NCBI GenBank assembly: GCA_016789485.1
Contig: JAEURE010000096.1
Span: forward strand, 1-8,545
DNA length: 8,545 bases
Reading direction: 5' to 3'
DNA from: Anaerolineales bacterium
Lineage (GTDB): Bacteria > Chloroflexota > Anaerolineae > Anaerolineales > Villigracilaceae
Positions 1-6,337 of the stretch are shown piece after piece. A program made the translations under genes and the position numbers. How positions within the stretch are numbered: the first letter of the stretch is position 1; the number at the start of each line of letters is the position of its first letter. Under the pieces are notes generated by a model. The model made no database searches. It saw only the letters and a program-made list of their open reading frames with translations, and was not told where the DNA came from.

Positions 1-1
1 A

Positions 2-532
2 TCGAAACTCAGTTCATTCATTTACTATCTCTTAGTTTTCTCCATGATCGTTCCATTCCAGATGGTGATGTTTACCATGTCCAAGATAGCAAATCTCATG
101 CACCTGGATAATCCCGTCGGCATCATTGTCATCTACCTTGGATTTGGGGCTGGATTATCTGTGTTCATCTTTAGTGGATTTATCAAGAGCATTCCGCTGG
201 AAATCGAGGAGGCTGCAACGATTGACGGTTGCAGCCCAATCCAGACCTTCTTCCTGATCGTGTTTCCAATACTCAGGCCTATCTACATTACCGTTGCCAT
301 TCTTAACACCATGTGGATCTGGAATGACTACCTGCTACCCTATCTCTTGATCGGCACTAGCTATCGAACGATCCCCATTGCAGTCCAGTACTTGTTGGGG
401 GGTTATGGCAGCATTGACATGGGCGCAATGATGGCAATGCTTGTTCTGGCCATTGCACCCATTGTTGTCTTCTATTTGGCAAGCCAGAAGTACATTATTG
501 AGGGTGTAGTTGCTGGTGCTGTTAAGGGTTAA
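2..532 (+). CDS. Carbohydrate ABC transporter permease, MalG type (5' end missing)
   Basis: This is the inner-membrane permease subunit of a binding-protein-dependent sugar ABC importer, and it would pair with a MalF-like permease, a sugar-binding lipoprotein and an ATPase. The frame is open from base 2. The 14 residues before the first internal ATG (base 44) read SKLSSFIYYLLVFS and continue the permease fold, so that ATG is not the start. The EAA loop that docks the ATPase is clear at bases 206-268 (EEAATIDG, then F, I and P at the expected spacing). Hydrophobic helices lie before and after it, and the tail IEGVVAGAVKG is typical of the MalG/UgpE class. About 176 residues remain of the usual 270-300, so the N-terminal third lies outside the window. 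The following alpha-glucanase suggests malto-oligosaccharides as substrate, but this is inferred from context only; related permeases carry many sugars. Confidence 0.93.
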   Translation, partial: SKLSSFIYYLLVFSMIVPFQMVMFTMSKIANLMHLDNPVGIIVIYLGFGAGLSVFIFSGFIKSIPLEIEEAATIDGCSPIQTFFLIVFPILRPIYITVAILNTMWIWNDYLLPYLLIGTSYRTIPIAVQYLLGGYGSIDMGAMMAMLVLAIAPIVVFYLASQKYIIEGVVAGAVKG

Positions 533-598
533 TTTGCACAAGCCACATAAATCATGCTTTCCCCCATAGAGGTCTCGCTCCATTGTAGGCAAAGGCGG

Positions 599-649
599 AC
601 AATCCAAAAATTACAATCCACTCAATCAATTCCCGGGCTACGGATTGTA
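599..649. repeat. Clustered ACAATCC motifs, possible operator
   Basis: ACAATCC occurs at 599-605 and 613-619, and its complement GGATTGT at 642-648. The second and third copies extend to an 8-bp inverted pair (TACAATCC at 612-619, GGATTGTA at 642-649). Their centres are 30 bases apart, about three helical turns, and a CCCGGG palindrome lies between them. A related ATTGTA occurs at 582-587. Spacing and placement upstream of a sugar-utilisation gene fit binding sites for a regulator, but no known operator consensus is recognised. Confidence 0.35.
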
Positions 650-663
650 CCAAGCTGAAATTG

Positions 664-687
664 AATTTTACAAAGTGATGTAAAATT
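664..687. repeat. AT-rich inverted repeat upstream of GH13 gene
   Basis: The arms AATTTTAC (664-671) and GTAAAATT (680-687) are perfect inverted copies separated by 8 bases. The right arm overlaps the best -10-like hexamer of the region (TAAAAT, 681-686), which is where a repressor site might lie. In AT-rich sequence an 8-bp palindrome can arise by chance, so the regulatory reading is tentative. Confidence 0.3.
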
Positions 688-698
688 TGAGCACCAAA

Positions 699-729
699 AC
701 GCGGGGCAAGATTTCATCTTGCCCCGCGT
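699..729 (+). repeat. Perfect 14-bp hairpin in GH13 leader
   Basis: Bases 699-712 pair without mismatch with 716-729 across a TTC loop, and the core is GC-rich (GCGGGGCAAGAT). The sequence after it on the + strand is CAAATCC, with no T-run, so it is not a standard intrinsic terminator for the permease operon. It ends 12 bases before the GH13 ribosome binding site and leaves that site free. It could act as a 3' stabiliser of transporter mRNA, a factor-assisted terminator, or a leader structure for the GH13 message. On the - strand it is followed by TTTT, but no - strand gene is present for it to terminate. Confidence 0.8.
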
Positions 730-741
730 CAAATCCAATAC

Positions 742-746
742 AGAGG
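742..746 (+). promoter_or_regulatory. Ribosome binding site of the GH13 gene
   Basis: AGAGG lies 7 bases before ATG 754. This supports that start, as does the protein beginning directly with the strand usual at the start of GH13 barrels (WVQDAVFYQIFPDRF). Confidence 0.7.
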
Positions 747-753
747 CCTATTA

Positions 754-2220
754 ATGTCAACACCCAACTGGGTACAAGATGCTGTCTTTTACCAAATTTT
801 TCCAGATCGTTTTGCACGCAGCGAGAAACATCCCAGCACATTCAACTTCGAAGACTGGAATTCACCCCCCACAGCGCATGGCTTCAAAGGCGGTGATTTG
901 TACGGCGTTGCTGAAAAGCTCGATTACTTGAAAGACCTCGGCATCACCGCGCTTTACTTGAATCCGATCTTTGCCTCAGCCAGCAACCATCGCTATCACA
1001 CATTTGACTATTACAACGTGGACGAGTTGCTTGGAGGCAATAAAGCATTTGAATCCCTGCTTTCAAAAGCACACAAGAAAAACATCCGCATCGTGCTTGA
1101 CGGGGTATTCAACCACGCATCACGCGGCTTTTGGCAATTCCACCACGTATTGGAAAATGGAAACGGTTCCCCTTACAAAGATTGGTTTTACTTCGACCCG
1201 GAACGCCTAAATGGCAAAAAGCCGTGGGGGGCCTACCCGGGACACCATGAGCAGGGACTTTTGAATCACAACGAAGACAGCCTGACAGCCATCGGTTATC
1301 GCGGATGGTGGAATCTGCCTGCGCTGCCAAAGTTCAATACCAATACTCCTGCTGTGCGTGAATTCCTTTTTGATGTTGCCGAATATTGGATCAAACTCGG
1401 GGTCGATGGCTGGCGGCTGGATGTACCCACTGAAATTAATGATGATGCGTTCTGGCGGGAATTCCGCAGCCGCGTGCGGGCAGTCAACCCTGATGCATAT
1501 ATTGCCGGCGAGATCTGGCACGAGTCTCAGCGCTGGCTGCAAGGTGATCAGTTCGATGCGGTGATGAATTACGAAGTCACCAAGCCCTGCCTGGCATTCT
1601 TTCCCAAGAAACTGGATATGCACATCCTGCATCAACAAGGAAATTATCAGGGCATCCAGCACACCATTGATGCGCATGAATTTGCAAACCGCATCGACCA
1701 TAACCTCAGCTTGTATCAACGCGAAATTACATTTGCCCAGCTGAACCTTCTGGACAGCCACGATACGCCGCGTTATCTCTCCTGCGCCCACGAGGACAAG
1801 TCCGCTTTGAAACTGGCGTGGTTATTCCTCTTCACCTACCCGGGCGCGCCCTGCATCTATTATGGTGACGAGATCGGCTTGAATGGCGCACATGACCCCG
1901 AATGTCGAAAATCGTTTCCATGGAACGAATCCCAATGGGACATAGATCTTCTTGACTACGCGAAGGCGTGCATTGCCCTGCGTGCAAAACAAGAGACCCT
2001 GAGGCGTGGTGACTACAAACGTTTATACTCCCACGACCATGTAGTGGCGTATGCCCGTGTTCATAACAATGAAGAGATTATCACCGCTCTCAATACCGCC
2101 GATGCGGAAAAAAGTATTAACCTTCCCATCAGGAACAACATTAATATCCTGTTCGGCTCACCCACCATTGAAGGTGAAAAAGTTACTATTCCCCCACGCA
2201 GCGGAATTGTGATAAAGTAG
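754..2220 (+). CDS. GH13 alpha-glucanase (neopullulanase/cyclomaltodextrinase-like)
   Basis: This predicted cytoplasmic enzyme of 488 residues hydrolyses alpha-glucosidic bonds in malto-oligosaccharides and related glucans. No signal peptide is present. All GH13 hallmarks are visible: region VI near GITALYLNP (63-71), region I DGVFNH (116-121), region V LPALPKFN (188-195), region II GWRLDVPTE (219-227) with nucleophile D223, region III AGEIWHE (251-257) with acid/base E253, and region IV LLDSHD (332-337) with transition-state residue D337. GDEIGLNG (371-378) is region VII, and residues from about 415 form the C-terminal beta domain. The LPALPKFN signature and DAVFYQIFPDRF start point to the GH13_20 type. 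The N-terminal CBM34 module of classical neopullulanases is absent, and that module often mediates dimerisation and cyclodextrin preference. Substrate is therefore uncertain among maltodextrin, pullulan and cyclodextrin. The upstream sugar permease and the downstream terminator suggest it closes a sugar-uptake cluster. Confidence 0.93.
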   Translation: MSTPNWVQDAVFYQIFPDRFARSEKHPSTFNFEDWNSPPTAHGFKGGDLYGVAEKLDYLKDLGITALYLNPIFASASNHRYHTFDYYNVDELLGGNKAFESLLSKAHKKNIRIVLDGVFNHASRGFWQFHHVLENGNGSPYKDWFYFDPERLNGKKPWGAYPGHHEQGLLNHNEDSLTAIGYRGWWNLPALPKFNTNTPAVREFLFDVAEYWIKLGVDGWRLDVPTEINDDAFWREFRSRVRAVNPDAYIAGEIWHESQRWLQGDQFDAVMNYEVTKPCLAFFPKKLDMHILHQQGNYQGIQHTIDAHEFANRIDHNLSLYQREITFAQLNLLDSHDTPRYLSCAHEDKSALKLAWLFLFTYPGAPCIYYGDEIGLNGAHDPECRKSFPWNESQWDIDLLDYAKACIALRAKQETLRRGDYKRLYSHDHVVAYARVHNNEEIITALNTADAEKSINLPIRNNINILFGSPTIEGEKVTIPPRSGIVIK

Positions 2221-2227
2221 GAATATC

Positions 2228-2255
2228 AAGGTCAGGTTACTCAGCCTGACCTTTT
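2228..2255 (+). terminator. Intrinsic terminator after the GH13 gene
   Basis: AAGGTCAGG (2228-2236) pairs perfectly with CCTGACCTT (2245-2253) across an 8-base loop. The sequence then reads TTGATTTG, giving a short broken T-tract. It starts 7 bases after the GH13 stop and lies before the promoter of the next gene, so it separates the two transcription units. Confidence 0.75.
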
Positions 2256-2279
2256 GATTTGCAGAAAAATTGAATGTTT

Positions 2280-2307
2280 TTGGCAGTTAATCCTTCCGAT
2301 TTAGAAT
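2280..2307 (+). promoter_or_regulatory. Sigma70-like promoter of the large membrane-protein gene
   Basis: A -35 box TTGGCA (2280-2285) and a -10 box TAGAAT (2302-2307) each match the consensus at five of six positions and are 16 bases apart. Transcription would start near 2314, leaving a leader of only about 17 bases before ATG 2331. That leader (ATTTATCAACTTTAATTTA) has no Shine-Dalgarno sequence. Confidence 0.6.
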
Positions 2308-2330
2308 CATAATTTATCAACTTTAATTTA

Positions 2331-5300
2331 ATGGAAGATATCATTCAAAAACAATCTGAAGAGCAGCGCGCAAAGGCAGCCTATAACTGGTTAAGGGTTT
2401 CACCTCTTGCCACGCTGCTTACGCTTGCCTACGTGGCGGGGACAAACCTTCCATCCAACATCTGCGCAGAATTGACAGGACTCTGCCAATACAATATTGC
2501 CGGTCAGGTTGACATCATCGTTGGCATCCTGATCTCCGCACTCTGGCATCTCACCCTGCTTCGCTTCACAAATGACACAAACAGTGAATTCGTCCGCAAG
2601 CATGGCAGACGTGCGCTCATGTACGCAGGGATACGCACAGTTGTTCCGCTGAGCGCATCCTTGTTGGATGTACTCTTGGACCTGGGCGGCGCGCTTGCCT
2701 GCTGGTCCATTCCCGTTCTCATTATTTTATGGGGGACGAATACAAAAACAGGGCTAAGAGAAATTGCTAACGAACTGGGGATAGATGAAATTCCCAACAG
2801 TGAATCGCAGTCGATCCGCACTCCCAGCACAGTTCTTGAACCAATTCTTTGGGATCTGCGAGACGAAAACCCGTCAACGCGCGCTTCTGCCTTGAAAAGG
2901 CTTTATTCTGTTGCCTCGATCAATGAGGCAATTCGCCTTGAATTGGAAGATCTTGCTGTTGGCGACAAAGATGAAGAAGTTAAGAATAAAGCCCGCGAAA
3001 TAATTGCCTTTTTCGAAGAATCAAAACCGCCCACCTTTTCAAATCAAATCATAACCACGGAGAGCGTCATGTCTGAAAATAATGATTCCCGCCCCCCAGA
3101 AGACATTCTTAATGAAATATATGCAAACCTTCAGAGCAACGACGATACAGTCGTCCTGAGTGCCATTGAAAAGATAACGGACATAAATTTCAGCAGCCAG
3201 GCAGTGCTCCGCCAGCTTGAAAAACTTTCCCTGCAAAGCAGCAACAAGGCTATTCGCGAAAACGCGCGTGCGGCGCTCGCCCTGCCGGCGCAACGAAGGG
3301 TGCGCAGCCGTTTAAACAAACTCCAGCGCGGTGACCGTTATATCCTCCTGCAGGAAATCAACGAGTGGGAAAAAGGTGAGTTGCTGCCAGCCGAAAACGC
3401 AGAAGTGATCCGACGACGCTACGACTTTGACTTTGAATTAAAACCATCTGCATTGACATCGAATCAAACTTCGCCGAAATCTGCTCCTGCGCAAGCAGCC
3501 TTTGCCAACACTGAAGCAGAAGTTCCAAAAGCGGAGTCTGCCGTCCCGATGAAAAGAAGCGAGCCCGAGGGTCCACGCCCATCCCTCCTGCAGACTCTCA
3601 CCAGCGAAGCCAGCATCAAGATATATCTTTATCTCGGCGCGTTTTTTGTGATCGCGTCTGCCGCGATCCTCGGTGTGGCCATCCCCGAATTGCGCCTACC
3701 CATTCTTGCCATCGGGACACTCATCTTTGGCGGATTGGCGATCGCCATTAAAAAGCGACTCCCCCAGCCAAGTTTTGCGCTCTTCATTGTGTTTTCTTTC
3801 CTGCTGCCGATCACTGCAAACACCATTCAAGAGACACTCAGCCAAAGCATAAACCTTTCCAGTGCATTCAACGCTGGATATTGGATGTTCGTTTATTTCA
3901 TTATGGCGGTCATTTGGAGTGGAAGCACGTGGTTCTACGAATCACGCCTGTTCAGCATAACTGCCTTCATCTCATTGACACTCGCGCTTTTGAGGATTGG
4001 AGATATCTTCGATGCGCAGATTGAGTTTTACACAAGCGCAACAGGTCTTGCGCCAATTGCAGGACTTGCAGGGTACTGGCTATTGAAAAAATGGAAAGAC
4101 CAAAAATTTGCGCTGCCGCTCTTCCTGGCAGCACAGGGCTTGCAGGTCATCATCCTGATTGCTTCCATCTCCATTTTTGGAGTCAATACCTTTGATCCAT
4201 CCAATACACCACTTTGGCATTTGGGCACTTTCTTCACATGGATACTGGCGTTTGTCTTCTACATCTTCTCAAATATATTGCAGCCCTTCCTGTTCTTCCC
4301 CTGGCTTGCGGCGGGAACACTTATTCCCATGCCGTGGTTTCTTGCAGCGGCGTTTGACATAGAAAGCCTGGGTTCAACCATCCTTCTTTTCGCGTGGGGC
4401 GCGATGCTTTCAATTGCGAGTGATCTGACTCATCGGATTGAACTGACCCGAAAATACAGTCTGCCCGTTCTGCTGGCATCCATGCCGACTTTTGCGCTGG
4501 GAATCATCACTGGTTTTGCATACAGCACCGCACTTGGGATGACCGCCGCTTTTGGGGTGGCAACCATTTACACTGTTCTACATATCCTGCGCACACGCTG
4601 GTGGTTATGGACACTGGCGCTGCTTAACTTCATCATTGCTTATTTTGCATTCTTCAATCTCGAAGGTATTCAAAGGCTGGATCTTTTCTTCGGCTATCAA
4701 CCGCTTGTCCTGAGTATCATTTTCCTGCTGCCAGACCTATTCTTGAACAAGGATCTGAGAGCAAACCTTGAGTGGCGGCTGCCTCCGCGAATATACGGTG
4801 TGATATTTGCCGCCTTCACATCAATTGCAATTCTTTTCCAAAACGAATCAAATCACATTGCAATCTGTTATGCGGTATACACCCTGTTCTTTGCCGCTTA
4901 CACATTCAAACAACGCAATCCCATTTTTGGATATCTGCCTGCCGCATACCTGCCGCTCGCCATCCTCTTCGCGTTAGATTTCTTTGAAATAGATGCCTGG
5001 CTCCCTGCGCTCACTTCATTGGCGGTTTTGTATTTCGTCTTCGGCGTTGCCATTCGTGCAAAAGAAAATTGGGCAAGGATGCTGCGCAACAGCGCATTGG
5101 CTCTTGGCACGATCATTTCATTCGCCGCTCTGCTTCTGCTGAAAGAACAAGGCGGATGGTACGCGCTCGCAATTGGACTGCTCTACATCGCGGAAATGTA
5201 TCAGAGCCGCAACGGCTGGTTTGAGATTGGAGCGCCTGTTCTGTTCAACATCGGCGCATTTCTCATCCTGCGGGATTTCAAAGTGAATGAGCCTGCCTAT

Positions 5301-6326
5301 CACCTGCTGGCGTATAGCCTGGTCTGGCTGCTCACAGATTTGCTGGCCCACTTGACGTTTACCAATCCACGTCCACTGGCATGGATTGTACGCGGTATCG
5401 GCGCATTCTTCGCAATCACAAATTATGGTTTCCTGCTTTTCGGGAACGATGATTCAATTGCCGTAACGGGATTTGGAATCTATACGCTTCTTTTCCTACT
5501 CATCAGCCTGCTCTATCGCCGAGCGACTCTTTTCTACACCTTTACATTGACCTTGCCGCTTTTCGTCACATTCCTTTTCCGCAGCTTTGAGGTGGATAAA
5601 TGGATCCACCCTGTTATCGTCATTGCAGTGATGTATTATGCCGCAGGATATTTCCTGCGCGCCTTGAAGCGTGCAGAGGATTGGAATGAAACTTTGCGTT
5701 ACAGCGGGCTTGGGCTGGGAGTCGCCGTTTCGTTAGGTGCACCAATTCTCGGCGGAATCGATGCGGCGATCCCTGTCACAGTGGCAGCGACGCTCTGGGC
5801 AGTGGAAGCCTTCGCGAAGAAAAATGCCTGGCTGGCTTTTCCCGCAAATGGCCTGTATCTGATGGCGTATTTCATCATCTTGTACGAGTTGAATGTGGAT
5901 GAGCCGCAGTTCTTCTCGATGGGCGCAGCGCTGCTGGGGTTGATCCAGCATTATCTGCTGGTGCGTGCGGAAAGCAAAACGGGGGCGTTCGTGATGGGGA
6001 TGCTTTCGCAATTTGTTTTGCTCGGAACGACTTATATTGAAATGATAAACAGGAATGAGTTGATTTACTTCTTCGTGTTGTTCTTCCAGTCACTGGCAGT
6101 GCTGGTGTACGGATTGGTCATCCGCTCACGCAGTCTGACGTTTTTCCCAATTGGTTTTGTGGTGCTGGGCGTGGTCACTGTGGTGTACAGTGCATTGAAG
6201 GGTGTGGCAACGATCTTCCTGATCGGTTGCACAGGGATTATCCTGTTGATGCTCGGGGTTTTTGCAGTGCTGCTGCGGGAGAGGATCGCAAAATTGAGCG
6301 AAAAAATCAGCGATTGGAAGGCGTGA
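2331..6326 (+). CDS. Giant polytopic membrane protein with HEAT-like segments, function unknown
   Basis: This 1331-residue protein has no recognised function. Regions in order: about three or four hydrophobic segments (near 24-40, 62-77 and 104-135); a helical HEAT-like segment (169-227) repeated at 260-318; a soluble motif at 325-366 (LLQEINEWEKGELLPAENAE) resembling the short DUF2157-type segment that precedes membrane helices; a Pro/Ala/Ser/Glu-rich linker (373-420); then about 34 predicted membrane helices (429-1315) and a charged tail. Residues 560-1289 form seven modules of about 100 residues with four helices each. No catalytic motif, nucleotide-binding loop or transport signature is visible. 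Large DUF2157-like or SCO7613-like membrane proteins are the nearest families I can name, but this is a resemblance only. The gene has its own promoter and appears monocistronic. Start 2331 lacks a ribosome binding site, whereas the in-frame ATG at 3069 (Met247) has a strong one, so a 1085-residue product is possible. Its 3' end meets the sirtuin gene tail to tail, 11 bases apart. Confidence 0.85.
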   Translation: MEDIIQKQSEEQRAKAAYNWLRVSPLATLLTLAYVAGTNLPSNICAELTGLCQYNIAGQVDIIVGILISALWHLTLLRFTNDTNSEFVRKHGRRALMYAGIRTVVPLSASLLDVLLDLGGALACWSIPVLIILWGTNTKTGLREIANELGIDEIPNSESQSIRTPSTVLEPILWDLRDENPSTRASALKRLYSVASINEAIRLELEDLAVGDKDEEVKNKAREIIAFFEESKPPTFSNQIITTESVMSENNDSRPPEDILNEIYANLQSNDDTVVLSAIEKITDINFSSQAVLRQLEKLSLQSSNKAIRENARAALALPAQRRVRSRLNKLQRGDRYILLQEINEWEKGELLPAENAEVIRRRYDFDFELKPSALTSNQTSPKSAPAQAAFANTEAEVPKAESAVPMKRSEPEGPRPSLLQTLTSEASIKIYLYLGAFFVIASAAILGVAIPELRLPILAIGTLIFGGLAIAIKKRLPQPSFALFIVFSFLLPITANTIQETLSQSINLSSAFNAGYWMFVYFIMAVIWSGSTWFYESRLFSITAFISLTLALLRIGDIFDAQIEFYTSATGLAPIAGLAGYWLLKKWKDQKFALPLFLAAQGLQVIILIASISIFGVNTFDPSNTPLWHLGTFFTWILAFVFYIFSNILQPFLFFPWLAAGTLIPMPWFLAAAFDIESLGSTILLFAWGAMLSIASDLTHRIELTRKYSLPVLLASMPTFALGIITGFAYSTALGMTAAFGVATIYTVLHILRTRWWLWTLALLNFIIAYFAFFNLEGIQRLDLFFGYQPLVLSIIFLLPDLFLNKDLRANLEWRLPPRIYGVIFAAFTSIAILFQNESNHIAICYAVYTLFFAAYTFKQRNPIFGYLPAAYLPLAILFALDFFEIDAWLPALTSLAVLYFVFGVAIRAKENWARMLRNSALALGTIISFAALLLLKEQGGWYALAIGLLYIAEMYQSRNGWFEIGAPVLFNIGAFLILRDFKVNEPAYHLLAYSLVWLLTDLLAHLTFTNPRPLAWIVRGIGAFFAITNYGFLLFGNDDSIAVTGFGIYTLLFLLISLLYRRATLFYTFTLTLPLFVTFLFRSFEVDKWIHPVIVIAVMYYAAGYFLRALKRAEDWNETLRYSGLGLGVAVSLGAPILGGIDAAIPVTVAATLWAVEAFAKKNAWLAFPANGLYLMAYFIILYELNVDEPQFFSMGAALLGLIQHYLLVRAESKTGAFVMGMLSQFVLLGTTYIEMINRNELIYFFVLFFQSLAVLVYGLVIRSRSLTFFPIGFVVLGVVTVVYSALKGVATIFLIGCTGIILLMLGVFAVLLRERIAKLSEKISDWKA
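2835..3284 (+). repeat. Duplicated HEAT-like helical segment in the protein
   Basis: Residues 169-227 and 260-318 align over 59 positions without a gap, at about 20% identity by eye. The pattern is shared: L..I...L near the start, LE.L in the middle (204-208 and 295-299) and KAR or NAR plus A at the end (A221 R222, A312 R313). Each copy would form about two helical hairpins of the HEAT/armadillo kind, which usually bind other proteins. The repeat is at protein level; the DNA copies have diverged. Confidence 0.55.
3059..3071 (+). promoter_or_regulatory. Internal ribosome binding site and start codon
   Basis: GGAG (3059-3062) lies 6 bases before ATG 3069, in frame with the large gene. This is a better initiation site than the annotated start at 2331. 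Translation from here would begin MSENNDSRPPEDIL, a typical charged soluble N-terminus, and would give the second HEAT-like copy plus the whole C-terminal membrane domain. Confidence 0.5.
4008..6197 (+). repeat. Seven tandem ~100-residue four-helix membrane modules
   Basis: A boundary motif recurs in the protein: a basic loop, one hydrophobic helix, then a short F-[DEKN]-[IVL]-[DEN]-like turn. The turn appears near residues 560 (FDAQ), 675 (FDIES), 775 (FNLEG), 885 (FEIDAW), 983 (FKVNEP), 1086 (FEVDKW) and 1187 (LNVDEP), with a degenerate end near 1288 (ALKG). Each interval of 98-115 residues holds four hydrophobic segments. The clearest pair is 836-910 against 1037-1111, which aligns without gaps at 22 of 75 identities by eye, and the similarity continues to FKVNEP/LNVDEP at an offset of 204. 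Modules 885-983 and 1086-1187 are thus closest relatives, consistent with duplication in two-module (eight-helix) steps. Confidence 0.6.
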
Positions 6327-6337
6327 CAAACAACTAT

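Larger units (their letters stand above)
533..753. other. Intergenic region between permease and GH13 gene
   Basis: These 221 bases hold no credible gene. They contain, in order, three copies of the heptamer ACAATCC or its complement (599-648), an AT-rich inverted repeat (664-687), a perfect 14-bp hairpin (699-729) and the ribosome binding site of the GH13 gene (742-746). No convincing promoter is visible: TTGAAT (661-666) and TAAAAT (681-686) are reasonable boxes, but only 14 bases separate them. The GH13 gene may therefore be read from the transporter operon, from a regulated promoter of poor consensus, or from both. No intrinsic terminator follows the permease stop. Confidence 0.7.

Noticed and set aside
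335..607. A 90-codon - strand frame over the permease end and intergenic region
   Set aside because: Its product has many scattered Cys and His residues but no domain pattern, and it overlaps the well-supported permease.
699..729. Reading the hairpin as a plain intrinsic terminator of the permease operon
   Set aside because: No T-tract follows the stem on the + strand; the T-run appears only on the - strand, where no gene would use it.
687..896. A short + strand frame starting at TTG before the GH13 gene
   Set aside because: It translates the hairpin and then overlaps the GH13 start in another frame; no ribosome binding site is present.
1207..1791. A 194-codon open frame on the - strand inside the GH13 gene
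   Set aside because: It lies fully antisense to a gene with all GH13 motifs, shows no recognisable domain, and looks like a codon-bias shadow.
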